A DNA stretch of 64,000 nt from Teratosphaeria epicoccoides (lineage: Eukaryota > Ascomycota > Dothideomycetes > Mycosphaerellales > Teratosphaeriaceae). Both the position numbers and the translations under genes were made by a program. Below the pieces are notes generated by a model that saw only the letters and a list, made by a program, of their open reading frames with translations, made no database searches and was not told the origin of the DNA. The stretch is from assembly GCA_021401465.1 (NCBI GenBank), contig JADDMT010000093.1, positions 1 to 64,000 of the forward strand, read 5' to 3'. Of the stretch, positions 52,319 through 61,570 are shown piece after piece (position 1 is the first letter of the stretch; each line of letters begins with the position of its first letter).

Positions 52319-52848
52319 ATGTCTCATCAACTCGAAGGACACGCCGAGCCTGCGCTCCTAGGTCTTCCGTGTGAATTACGAGATCACGTTTACGACTATC
52401 TCTTCAACAGAAATCGCACCTGCCTCGTCCAATTCTCGCCCACCCAAGCCCTTCCACAAGTCCGCTAGCCCAAGGACGATCGCGGCGCCAGTTCAGCTCT
52501 AGGAGGTAGTATGATATGCCGAATACTCAACCATGAAGTCCAACCGAGCCTCCATTCTACGACGAGCGTATCCGTACGTGTCAACACGGACCTCGAAGAT
52601 TGCCGCATTGCGGCTTCCTGCAGAACTCCCAACGGATGAAATTCTTTGGCAAATCCGCTGAGAATCTTTTCAACGCAAAGCTGCAGATTGCGAACGAGGG
52701 GCTGCTGCATCCGCTGGAGCAAGCGAGCCCACGTGAGGTCTGGTCCTATACCACGGACCAGCTTGAAGGGGTGGAAGGTAAGAAGTGGTCCCTTGAGAGC
52801 CTTGAGGAGATGGAGAAAAGAGCGCGGACGGCGCTGCATGTGCATTGA
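52319..52848 (+). pseudogene. Degenerate member of a fungal LPxELR (F-box-like) protein family
   Basis: An ATG at 52319 begins a protein containing ALLGLPCELRDHVYDYLF, the opening typical of a large group of short filamentous-fungal proteins. An in-frame TAG at 52466 interrupts it. The same frame continues beyond with ICRILNHEVQPSLHSTTSVSV, a second block of the same family, to a TGA. The final part (QIANEGLLHPLEQASP ... SLEEMEKRARTALHVH, ending at 52848) lies in another frame. No GT-AG intron repairs both breaks, so I call it a pseudogene with one nonsense change and one frameshift. Related genes occur at 58.4-59.1 kb and 60.0-60.8 kb. Confidence 0.5.
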
Positions 52849-53072
52849 CTGAGGGACCGGTCTAGAGGTTCAAAATACCCACGGCACATTATTCTTGCAG
52901 CATCTGGACTGTCGGCGTAGTGGCAGGCACTGTGCTCGAGCTTGATATGCAGCCTTCGCTATGGAAAATACTGTCTCACTTGTAATGTCTCAGGACCCTT
53001 GTTTGTCCTGTCATTTTCTCTTGCCATAAGGTTTCATCATGATCTCGGCGCACTGCCCCAGACCCTAGCCTC

Positions 53073-53488
53073 CTACGCCCCAATCGTCCTGTCCTGATCT
53101 CTCGCATGCCCATCACTGCCTCCGTATCCTTCAGCTCTTCTATCCTGCTTTCCATCCACAGTCTCGTCTCGGTCCACCTGCCCCTTCATACCAGTCGTCT
53201 GCCCACTCATGCCGCCCTCGCTGATAGTCTGGCCATACCTGATGTTCTCTGCCGTCCTCTCGCCTCTTGCCGCAGCGTCTCGCTGCCCTTCCTTGGTCTT
53301 CGACGGATCCAGTGTCGTCTGAGCGCTGCCGAGTTGACCTCCAGACTTTTTGTGTGGGTCGATGAGGCCGAGGCTGCCTTCGTATCTACGAATGCGCTCA
53401 GTCATCCTCGATAGCAGTCAGGCTCTATGTCGCGTGCTTACTGCTGAGACTCGCCGCCTGCTTCCGTGTCCATGACGTTGGAGGACAT
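53073..53488 (-). CDS. Small hydrophilic, disordered protein
   Basis: Two exons (53488-53442, 53406-53073) would give 126 residues. The 35-nt intron is very short but has a canonical donor (GTAAGC) and a CCTGAC branch point. The protein starts MSSNVMDTEAGGES and continues MTERIRRYEGSLGLIDPHKKSGGQLG, then repeats of Gly, Asp, Arg, Gln and Thr with almost no hydrophobic residues. This composition resembles LEA-like or hydrophilin stress proteins; I infer no more than that. If the intron is not real, the second exon alone starts with an ATG at 53405 and codes for 110 residues. Confidence 0.5.
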
Positions 53489-53769
53489 TGTGTCACTTAC
53501 TTGGGGTGTTCGCGGTTGTCTGCCCCAGGTTAGGTGGCACGCTGTATGCCAATCGGCTCTCTTATGCTGAAATGCCAAAGGCGAGTTGGTAGGCAGGAGT
53601 GAGACTATAGATTTAGGGATCGTGCCCGTGTTGCCTCCATCAACATTACCTGTTGAAACATTGAACCCCACTTGCATCATTGTGGGGCGAAACTGCATGT
53701 GAACGCCTACGCTAACAGGAAGACCCATACTTATTACAGGACATCAACGGGACTGTAAGCAATAACAGT

Positions 53770-55022
53770 CTAGTCATCGAATTCATCAATAGCCATGCCC
53801 ATCAGATTGCTATATAAATCGTCAGTATTTTCCGGCCTTGCAAGGCAGACGGGGTCATATACTCACCCCTCGTACAATCTCATGAATTTGGCGACGAAAG
53901 CCTCCAGGTGGAAGATGACCTTACTGCCCATGCGAATGCGATGCTCATAGAATGCGCTCCACTTCACGATTTCGGACTTGAGCGCGTCGTCAATCTTAGG
54001 CATGAGCCTGAACGTAAGCGTCTGCTCGCGGAGTCAGTGATCATTCTATCACAGAGTCCTCGGCAGCACTGAAGGCAGTTCTTACCTTGAGGATAGTAGT
54101 AGCGGGTATGCAATGCGTGAGCAAGTCGTACAACTTCGCTCTGACTTGCAAGATCCTCTGTGGCGACCTCTCCTCGATCATTTCTTTGGCAATGACTTCG
54201 ATCAAGGCCTCCCAGTCTGGCGGTGGAATGGCAGTCTTTTCGCTCACATTATCACTGTTTACAGTGTCAGCACAACCTTTGGACTCGTCCCATCACTATA
54301 TCATTTCCCTACTTCTGTGCATGCACGGCCTCGAACATCAACAATGCCCTCCTCAGGTTCCTGCCGCTATCTTTCGCGATCCTCTTCTCCAAGCCCTCAC
54401 AGCTCTTATATCCTTCCTTCTTGCCAACCTTCGCCAGCACGCCCGCGATCTCTTGCTCGGTCGGCGCCGCGACCCGCACCAGCAAACATCTGGACCGAAT
54501 GGGCGCAATGATATTTGACGTGCTGTTCGCAAGGAGTATGAGCCGCAAGTTCGGGCTATACTTCTCCATCGTCCTTCTCAACGCCGCCTGCGCATCTCTT
54601 GTCAAATGATCTGCCTCATTGATCACCACGACCTTGAACCTCTGCTTAGCTGCAAGATCAACTTGCTGTGTCTGCGCAACCTCCTTCAACAAATCCTGCA
54701 CCACTACTCTGTCGTAGTTCCCGACGTCGCTGGGGGTGATTTCCAGATGATAGTTGCTTGATACAATGTTGAACTCCAGCTTCCTATTCGATGTCGTCTG
54801 GAATACTCTGCTGTCAATCTTGATCTTCTCTACACCTGCGCCGTATAGTGCTCGAAGCGTAGCTGTGATGCGAGTCTTCTTGCCAGCTCCGGAAGGGCCA
54901 TAGATGAGGAGATGCGGGAAGTCGCCAGAGGCAGCGAGCGATCGGAGGCGGTCAGATAGGTCTGGATGGTATGTGAGCGCCTCGAGGGTACGTGGGCGGT
55001 GCTTGTCGACGAGGAGCGCCAT
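53770..55022 (-). CDS. RFC5: Replication factor C subunit (Rfc5 type)
   Basis: Four exons (55022-54313, 54254-54086, 54021-53867, 53809-53770) give 357 residues, close to the 354 of yeast Rfc5. The protein is one of the small subunits of the clamp loader that opens PCNA and loads it on primed DNA. MALLVDKHRP starts the AAA+ module; the Walker A loop is GPSGAGKKT at 42-50. Walker B reads INEADH (NEAD, as in Rfc5, in place of DEAD), followed by RRTMEKYSPNLRLILLANS with the sensor 1 asparagine and IRSRC, which contains the SRC arginine finger. The C-terminal collar domain is split by three introns and ends MAIDEFDD. The 3' exon is only 40 bases. It is divergent from the dehydrogenase gene at 55408. 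Confidence 0.95.
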
Positions 55023-55407
55023 GATTGTTATCTAGACGATCAGATGATAATATTGGCGATTGACGGTCGTGATGGAGTTGCATGACGCGTAGGTGGACGC
55101 GGAGCGTGGTCATTTCGCGATTCGAATAGCCTCGGCGCAGAGATAGGGCGAGCACTTCACTCTTCACCACCTCCACTCCCAATTCGCCGACAAAGGCCTA
55201 ACTCGGCCGACCTTTCGCCTGTCGCAGTCCAATGCACTCGATATTCTGCTAGTTGATGCTGGCTTTACCCTTCACATAGTCACAGTTTCCTTGGTGTTTT
55301 CTCCGCCTGATTCTGTTCCTAATGTTTCCCGCCTAACATCTGTCTCTTACCTGTGCACCACTATCTGCTTCTAGTCCGATATCACTGTAAATTTCTCGGA
55401 CTTCACC
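55023..55407. promoter_or_regulatory. Divergent promoter region, RFC5 / D-2-hydroxyacid dehydrogenase
   Basis: The 385-bp spacer separates divergent start codons and must carry both promoters. There is an ACGCG-type element (TGACGCGTAG near 55084), reminiscent of the MluI cell-cycle box that controls replication genes in yeasts. Its position close to RFC5 makes this plausible but unproven. Confidence 0.4.
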
Positions 55408-56607
55408 ATGACGACCACAAGTTCGTCATTAGATCAATCGTCCTACACCATCCTGGAGGCCGATGGCCAGCATCCCGACTCTGCCCTGGAGGAAACCATC
55501 TTCAACGCTCCGCCCCTCGACCCAAGCCGACCGCCAGTCAAAGTTCGCTTCCTCCGTGCCGACCTAGCACCTTCAGGGACAGCAGATCTCCGTCCATGGA
55601 CCAATCTCCCGAAGGAACTAAGAGACGAAGTCGACGGCCTCATGATCCTAAAACTCTACCTCACAGCCGAGGACATCGAACTCTTCCCAAAGCTCAAGGT
55701 AGTCGTGCGTATGGGTGTCGGGTACGACAGACTTGATCGCGTGGCTTTGGCAAAGAAGGGTGTGACTGTGTGCAACGTGCCTGACTATGGTACGGAGGAG
55801 ATTGCAGATCATGCCATTGCTTTGACCTTGAGCTTGAGGAGGGGAGTGTTGATGCACCATGATATGCAACGACGTGCTCCTGAGCCGGCGCCATATTGCC
55901 CTGTGTCGAGTCCTCTGATAGCTCGAAGTCGAGGCGCTGTTTTTGGCATCTTTGGTCTTGGCCGGATAGGAACTGCGACCGCTCTGAGGGCGAAGGCTTT
56001 TGGGTTTCACGTCCTTTTTTATGATCCTCATCTGCCGAACGGCAATGAAAAGGCTTTGGGCGTGGAGCGCACGAAGAACCTACAAGACTTATTCCGAAGG
56101 TCTTCTGTCCTATCGATCCATGCACCTGCTACTCGGGTAACTCGCAATTCTGTCAACTACGAGCTTCTCTCTTTGCTCCCTAGGGGTGCCGTCTTAGTCA
56201 ATACAGCTCGAGGCGAGATTGTGGATCTGGATGGGGTCGAGAGATGCTTGGAGGAGGGTATCTTGTCGGGTGCTGGTCTGGACGTCCTCCCTGTCGAGCC
56301 GCCAGCGGAGCCAGTGCACGCTCTCATTCAGGCGTACAGGAGGAAGGAAGACTGGTTAGAAGGGAGTACGTGACCCCTTGCCCGGCCCTTTATTGAGCTG
56401 ACCGTGATGATGCTAGGACTCGTCCTCACATGTCATACCGCTTTCTTTTCGCCCAGCTCATTACAGGAGATAAGGGAGAAGAGCGCAGTCACAATGCGAG
56501 AAGTGGCAAGTATTCCGTCATCATGTGGCCGTAAACGGACACCGCTGACCATGCGCTAGTTGATCGATGGGTTGCGGAGCAATGTGATCACACCTGACAT
56601 GGAGTGA
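55408..56607 (+). CDS. D-isomer-specific 2-hydroxyacid dehydrogenase, CtBP-like
   Basis: Three exons (55408-56365, 56417-56502, 56560-56607) give 363 residues. The first intron lies directly before the catalytic region; the second (donor GTGGCA, CTGACC branch, acceptor GCTAG) joins TMRE to LIDGLRSNVITPDME. Reading through the first intron would truncate the protein. The NAD-binding motif GLGRIG is near 182-187; catalytic Arg268 lies in NTARGE, VEPP follows, and the catalytic His326 is in LTCHTAFF, contributed by exon 2. VRMGVGYDRLD and VPDYGTEEIADHA fit the CtBP-like branch, which includes the animal transcriptional co-repressor CtBP. Fungal relatives are usually annotated as dehydrogenases. 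A metabolic role on a 2-keto or 2-hydroxy acid is the simplest reading. Confidence 0.88.
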
Positions 56608-58426
56608 ATGAGAAGATTTTAGTCCGGATCTCTGCAAGGATTCATAGCAGATCAGTCAACGTCCGATGATGGCCATGTCTCCACGATGGAAGTGCAACAG
56701 CTTAGGATGTAGCATTCCGTAATTTCTCCCTTCCATACTGATCGGTAGCAAAGACAGAATGCCACCATTGAACAACTCAGACGAGAGAAGGTCGCAGAGC
56801 AACGGCCTCCCGCTCCGCGGTCACAGCCAACCCGTTGAAATCCCGCGCTCCAACAGTCGGTCAGCAAAACGCCAAAAGGTTCGAATTCATGTCTCGTTGC
56901 CTTCCAAAGGCCCGCAAGATCCTCGTCCATGATCTCAAACGACTCTTCAACTCATGGACACCTGATACGCGACTGCTCCGGCTCACATCGGTCTCGGGCT
57001 CAAATGCTTGATACCTTGTCCATTGTTCAGGAGCCTGAACACCTCTCAGAGACCGATGCCGCTCCGGGAGCTTCACTTTCGAGTCAGATCAGACCAGACA
57101 TATGCGTTGCTCATTCCTTCAAATGGTTATCGGCGAACCTTCTGAACGAACTTGCAACAACTCGTCCGCCGTGCGCCATTTCTTCCTCCAATTCGAGCAA
57201 CTCTTGCATCGGTCTCTAACGACCGATGTGATCCAGCCGCCTTCGTCACTTCGCAACAATACTATCAAACCCAGCTGCGTGAGATTTACCAAAGTTCTCA
57301 ATTTCTCACAGGCTCGGCGGTACTAGCGGGCAGCGCAGGCGCCTTTCGATCTCCTGGAAGGCTTCTCCGGGCTAGGAAAACCGCCACTTTGCAGTCACTG
57401 CGCACAGCGCGTCTTGTCATCAGTCCTCCGCTACTCATCATGCGCTCCTCCCTCGCATGTCTGACCAACCGCTTCGCTTGACGGATCGTTGGGCACTTAT
57501 GCGCCAGCTTCTGCAACTGGCGGATGACCTTAATGTCAATTGGTGCCGTGACCTAGATTGCGCAGATGCGATGGACCTCCCGAGCGTATCTCTAAGCGCA
57601 TCCAATGTGTCAGTTGCTGCGTCAATTCGTGCTCAAGTGTGTATCCTATGCTTACGCGGTTCTCAGAAGCTGTGCCCGTTGTCAAAAGAGGTGGACTGGT
57701 GGCGATCAGCGGTGCCATCTTCACTGTCAAACAATTCCTTGTTCCGTGTGCGCGTGATGAGCACATGCTCGGCCAAAGTCATTCGAATCGTGGGGCCGCG
57801 GCGCCGGATGCTACATTATTCCAGAAGAGGCAGGAGCGGGAGAGCAGCTCGGCACTTTGTCGCGTCTACTTAATGCCAAGTATATTGTCTCTATGTCAGT
57901 CTTACGATCCAACAAAAACGGCTTGTAGATGTTGCTGGGGGCGATGCTTGATACTTGATCGGTTTTCGGAAGCAACGGTCGTTCGGTGGATAGTCAGTTC
58001 GACGCTTTGGTATTGCAACCGATTTTGCCATTCTGGCGAATCATGGTTTTGTTCAAATCCTGTGTTCGACTTGCACATTGCTGATGAAGAGCGAGGCAGT
58101 GCCAAAGCTGACGAATTCCCCTCGATGGGTATGTCACCCATGCCCTACGATGAAGTGGGCAGCCACCTGCACCATCACGCGATCAGCCAGTTCGACAGGC
58201 AGTGAAGTATACCACGTAAAAGCAGGCACTGAAATTAATGAATATACATCCAATCACGGAGCAGCCATTCAAATCTACAAGCACTCATTCAGATCAACAA
58301 GCGAGCACCTATATGACCCAGTCAATATGGTCATTGATGAATGAAACGCTGACGTCCGCTAAACATAGCCATTCTTTGCCATTGCCGAGTCCTCACATTC
58401 GAACAGCATCCACCTAACCATGCCAA
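56608..58426. other. Long intergenic region, no convincing gene
   Basis: A 1.8 kb spacer after the dehydrogenase gene. Overlapping plus-strand frames at 57457-57873 and 57558-58205 are each without domains and contradict each other. Some stretches (around 57690-57890) read like fragments of an old coding sequence in different frames. I see no intact gene, RNA gene or mobile element. Confidence 0.4.
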
Positions 58427-59135
58427 TCATGCCTTCACCGCTTCCAAGCGTGCCTTAGCCTGCTCCAAGAATTTCGACACCTGCTCAGATGGCCATCTCG
58501 CCTCCTTCACCAGGATCTTGTGACGCCTAGGCATGCTCGAGAGGAAGGTGACGAGCTCAAGATCAACCAGCCCAGTAATTCCGTCCTTCAGGATGACTCT
58601 GGCATTAAAAAGGATGGCGTGTCTGCCTTTCAATACCATTCTAATCGTCTTCTGCATCCCTGGCGTATGCGCTAACGCATCAAGTTATTACGTTCAGTCA
58701 TTTCCACTCCTCGAGCCGGCCGGACTTATCGTAATAACGAGGGAACACGTGGACGTCAACGCACGACATCACGGGCGTGCACTCGGCCAGAACGCCGTTC
58801 ACAGGCGGCCAGCTCCTGAACCCGTCCCTGTCCCTGTTGTCTGAGAGGATAGTGAGTTTTGTGCTGGCGCCAACCAGCGACTGGGGCTCGAGATAAATTT
58901 GGCGCCAGGTAAGCAGCAGAGAAGTGGCGTTCTTCTCTCTCTGATGCCCTAAGCCATGGTAGCGCCAGCCGAATCCTCCCGAATTGCGGTCGAAGAGTCG
59001 CACTAACTGCATCGTGCGCGAGCTGCGTGTGCACAATGATTCGTAGATGAGGACGCGAAGCTCTGGTGGGAGCTTCAGCAGGTAGCTGACGGTCTCATGG
59101 CCAGTGTCCTGAGTTGGTGGTGACAGAGCAGCCAT
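58427..59135 (-). CDS. Short LPxELR-family (F-box-like) protein, unknown function
   Basis: The ATG at 59135 starts a frame (to 58698) with LLKLPPELRVLIYESL, the family opening, then ATSLLLTWRQIYLE, the usual second block, and CVDVHVFPRYYDK. The C-terminal part, ARVILKDGITGLVDLELVTFLSS and a charged tail ending VKA, lies in the frame that stops at 58427. An intron must connect them between about 58720 and 58640; acceptors GCGTTAG or GATGCAG are possible, but every donor I tried is weak or out of phase, so the junction is unresolved. The LPxELR helix resembles the first helix of F-box motifs, which suggests but does not prove an SCF-type role. Confidence 0.55.
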
Positions 59136-60051
59136 CGTCGAGAGGGTTCAATAGTCGAGGGATGATGTGATCGAAGATGTGATTCCTGGATAGTGTGGTT
59201 TCGGTGCAGGTGCTTGTATCGAGGTTGGAATGTCCGTTTCAGAGTTTTGACCCGAGTGATTTCTTATATCCAGAAAACTTCGCCTCACTTTCACATGACA
59301 ACTCTCGAGATTCCACTGGTGAGTGTTGTTGGTGGATGACGCTTCGTGTCCCGTGGACTACCTTGGTTGCAAAGGTCGAGGTCAGAGTCTTGCTGAAACG
59401 CAGTGGGGAGATGGAGAGCTCCTTCAGATTCCTTTGGGTGCTGCGGAGAATTGTCAATATGGAAAAGAGCAAAGAGGTGGTGTTTAGAGCCATAGGCTCG
59501 CAAGATGAGCCCCCAGATCCTCACTTTGCAGCAGCAACGAAGAGACTGCGTGGAGCGGCAAAGATGTAGGTCCATCTGGCTGATAGTGGGCAGCAGACGC
59601 TGAGTGAGCTCTTGGAGCGCATGGGAAGACGTATTGGCTCCCAGAGCCATGCCGGGGGTCACTGGTGCGAGACAGTGGGCGCAGCGTTCTACCGTGTGGT
59701 CAAGCTGTCGATTTAATCTCGACTTGTCGCCTAATTGACTGACTGCTTGTGAATGCAGTTGCCTGACTGCTCATGACCACTGCCCATTGCTTGCACTGCT
59801 CGCTGACTCAAGTCGTCCACTAGTGGGCGTCCGATCGAGTAATGAGAGTCTGTATTGCAATGCATCATCTGAATATCCTCGTCCATCGCTTATTCAACAT
59901 TCGAAGTAAGAAAGGAGTGTCAGGCGTCAGCTGCGCCCGAGCATACCTGAGTCGCACCCCAGATAAACACGCCATTGTGGCGAGGCAGCTTCATCCGATG
60001 CCTTGTGCCAACTCATTCAGCCCGTTGCTCATTCCCCTGGACCACCCTGGC
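59136..60051. other. Intergenic, possible decayed coding fragments
   Basis: A plus-strand open stretch (59196-59569, with WMTLRVPWTTLVAKVEVRVL) has reasonable composition but no ATG at its start and no domain. It may be a remnant. The remainder shows nothing. Confidence 0.35.
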
Positions 60052-60761
60052 TCAGGTCTCCGCATCATTTGCAGCATGGCACGTCTTGCTCAACCGCGCA
60101 ACAAAATCGCCCAGGAATTCCAAAACTCGTATAGGATGTCCCTTCTTGGAGAAATGACAGCTTGACACCATGACATGGCACTCAATCCTTCCAAAACACT
60201 TCCCGAACTTGCGATCCACAAAATCGCCATGCTCATTCAGCAACACAGCCGAAGGTGCCGCAAGCGGAAGCGTGAACGTAATGCTGCGCACCGCCCTGCC
60301 TCTGCCGTGGTCACAAACCTCCAGAATCTCCTACACCAGACGCAGATTCATGACTAGCCCCGGGTGATTCTCTACCGTCCCGTGTGTACTCCAATCATTA
60401 GCTGCACATCAGGCAAAGCCGCGAGGAATGAAGCCCGGCCCAAGCTGAAAGTTCTGGTCTTCGAGAAGTTGTGGCGATGGTAGTAAGTATCGATGAGATT
60501 GATGTCAGCCTTGGTTGTAGCCCTGAGCATCTGGCTAGCTTCATCATGAATGGTCTTGCAAGTTTGCAGGAGCGAAGGCCCGGCTGACCCATCGCTTTTG
60601 TGTTCGTCGAGGTCGAATCGGACTGTGGTGGTTTGGCTTGGATGAAGCAAGTTCGCGGCGAGCCAAAGTAACTCTCGTAAATCTGGAGGTGAGGTTCTGC
60701 TGGGAGGCGCAGGAGACGGCAGGTCTTCGTTCAGTGGTCCCGCTCCATGGTCCCGCTCCAT
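60052..60761 (-). CDS. Short LPxELR-family-like protein, second copy, unknown function
   Basis: Two exons (60761-60390, 60330-60052) give 216 residues. The 59-nt intron (GTACAC to GTGTAG) keeps frame and joins DVQLMIG to EILEVCDHG. The N-terminal part holds SPPDLRELLWLAANLL, a weaker version of the LPxELR helix. Then PSLLQTCKTIHDEASQML matches the second block (cf. the same place in the 52.3 and 59.1 kb genes). The C-terminal exon is beta-rich (RSITFTLPLA, IECHVMVSSCHF). Function is unknown. Its length is normal for this group, which often forms dispersed families in Capnodiales. Confidence 0.6.
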
Positions 60762-61570
60762 GGTCCTGTCTGTAGGGCTGTGTATATGTTGTTGTTGTGG
60801 ACGATGACCGGCGGGTACTGCAGCTCATGTTCCACGTGCAAGCACGAGATCGTGCAGGTTATGAAGTAATGGCTTCGCGTTCGTCTGCAATCAGCAGCAA
60901 AGCGCTATCTGCAAACCGGCCAGACCCAACTACCCAAGGAAGCTCAGTTGAAACTTGTAAGATTTCAGCTGCGACGGCATCACCTCATCGGCCAGCACCC
61001 CTTCCTTGCCCGGCCTCGACAAGAGCCTCGAGCCTGGTAACTTGGCCCGTCTTATCCATATGAGGCAATCGATCGGGATGCGGATATCTAGTCTCAATCA
61101 GTCTCGCGCTGCCCGCACCAGTCGCTTACCAATCAACAACAGATCCTCTTACCTTGTGCGGCTCTTTCACTACGACGAGATTGTTGCCAAACCCTCGATC
61201 ACTTGCAGCCGGGTTTTCATTTGCTTGTTGACGATGTCTTTGTTCGTCCGAGGATGCTGTTGCCTGGCCAAATTGCTGAGGCGTCCATTCAGTGTCGACA
61301 CTGGCTGTCGCTGATCGACTATTCGTGAGAGCCGCTCGAGACATCGGGCTTGACGCACTGAATTTGAAGGAAGACTTTGAATACGCCGCTGTTTGCGCGG
61401 CGGCCCTGGTCTGAGCAAAGTGCACTGGAGTCGGCTGCCGCAGCCACTGCGGACAGCCTGTAGTGTGTAAAACATGCTTGTACCCATGGCGTATGATCTG
61501 ACCCTGATCAGGTCGACATGTTTCCTCGCTATCCGAGCGCTGTTGAAAATTTTCAAACCAGTGGATCACG
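60762..61570. other. Divergent spacer, no called gene
   Basis: Spacer between a minus-strand and a plus-strand gene. A minus-strand frame of 182 codons (61126-61674) overlaps the start of the next gene and has no domain, so it is treated as chance. Confidence 0.4.

Noticed and set aside
56870..56895. GGTTCGAATTC, similar to a tRNA B box
   Set aside because: No acceptor-stem pairing, A box or anticodon arm could be placed around it.
57457..58205. Two overlapping plus-strand frames of 138 and 215 codons
   Set aside because: They overlap in different frames, neither has a domain, and cysteine/serine-rich composition suggests noncoding DNA or decayed sequence.
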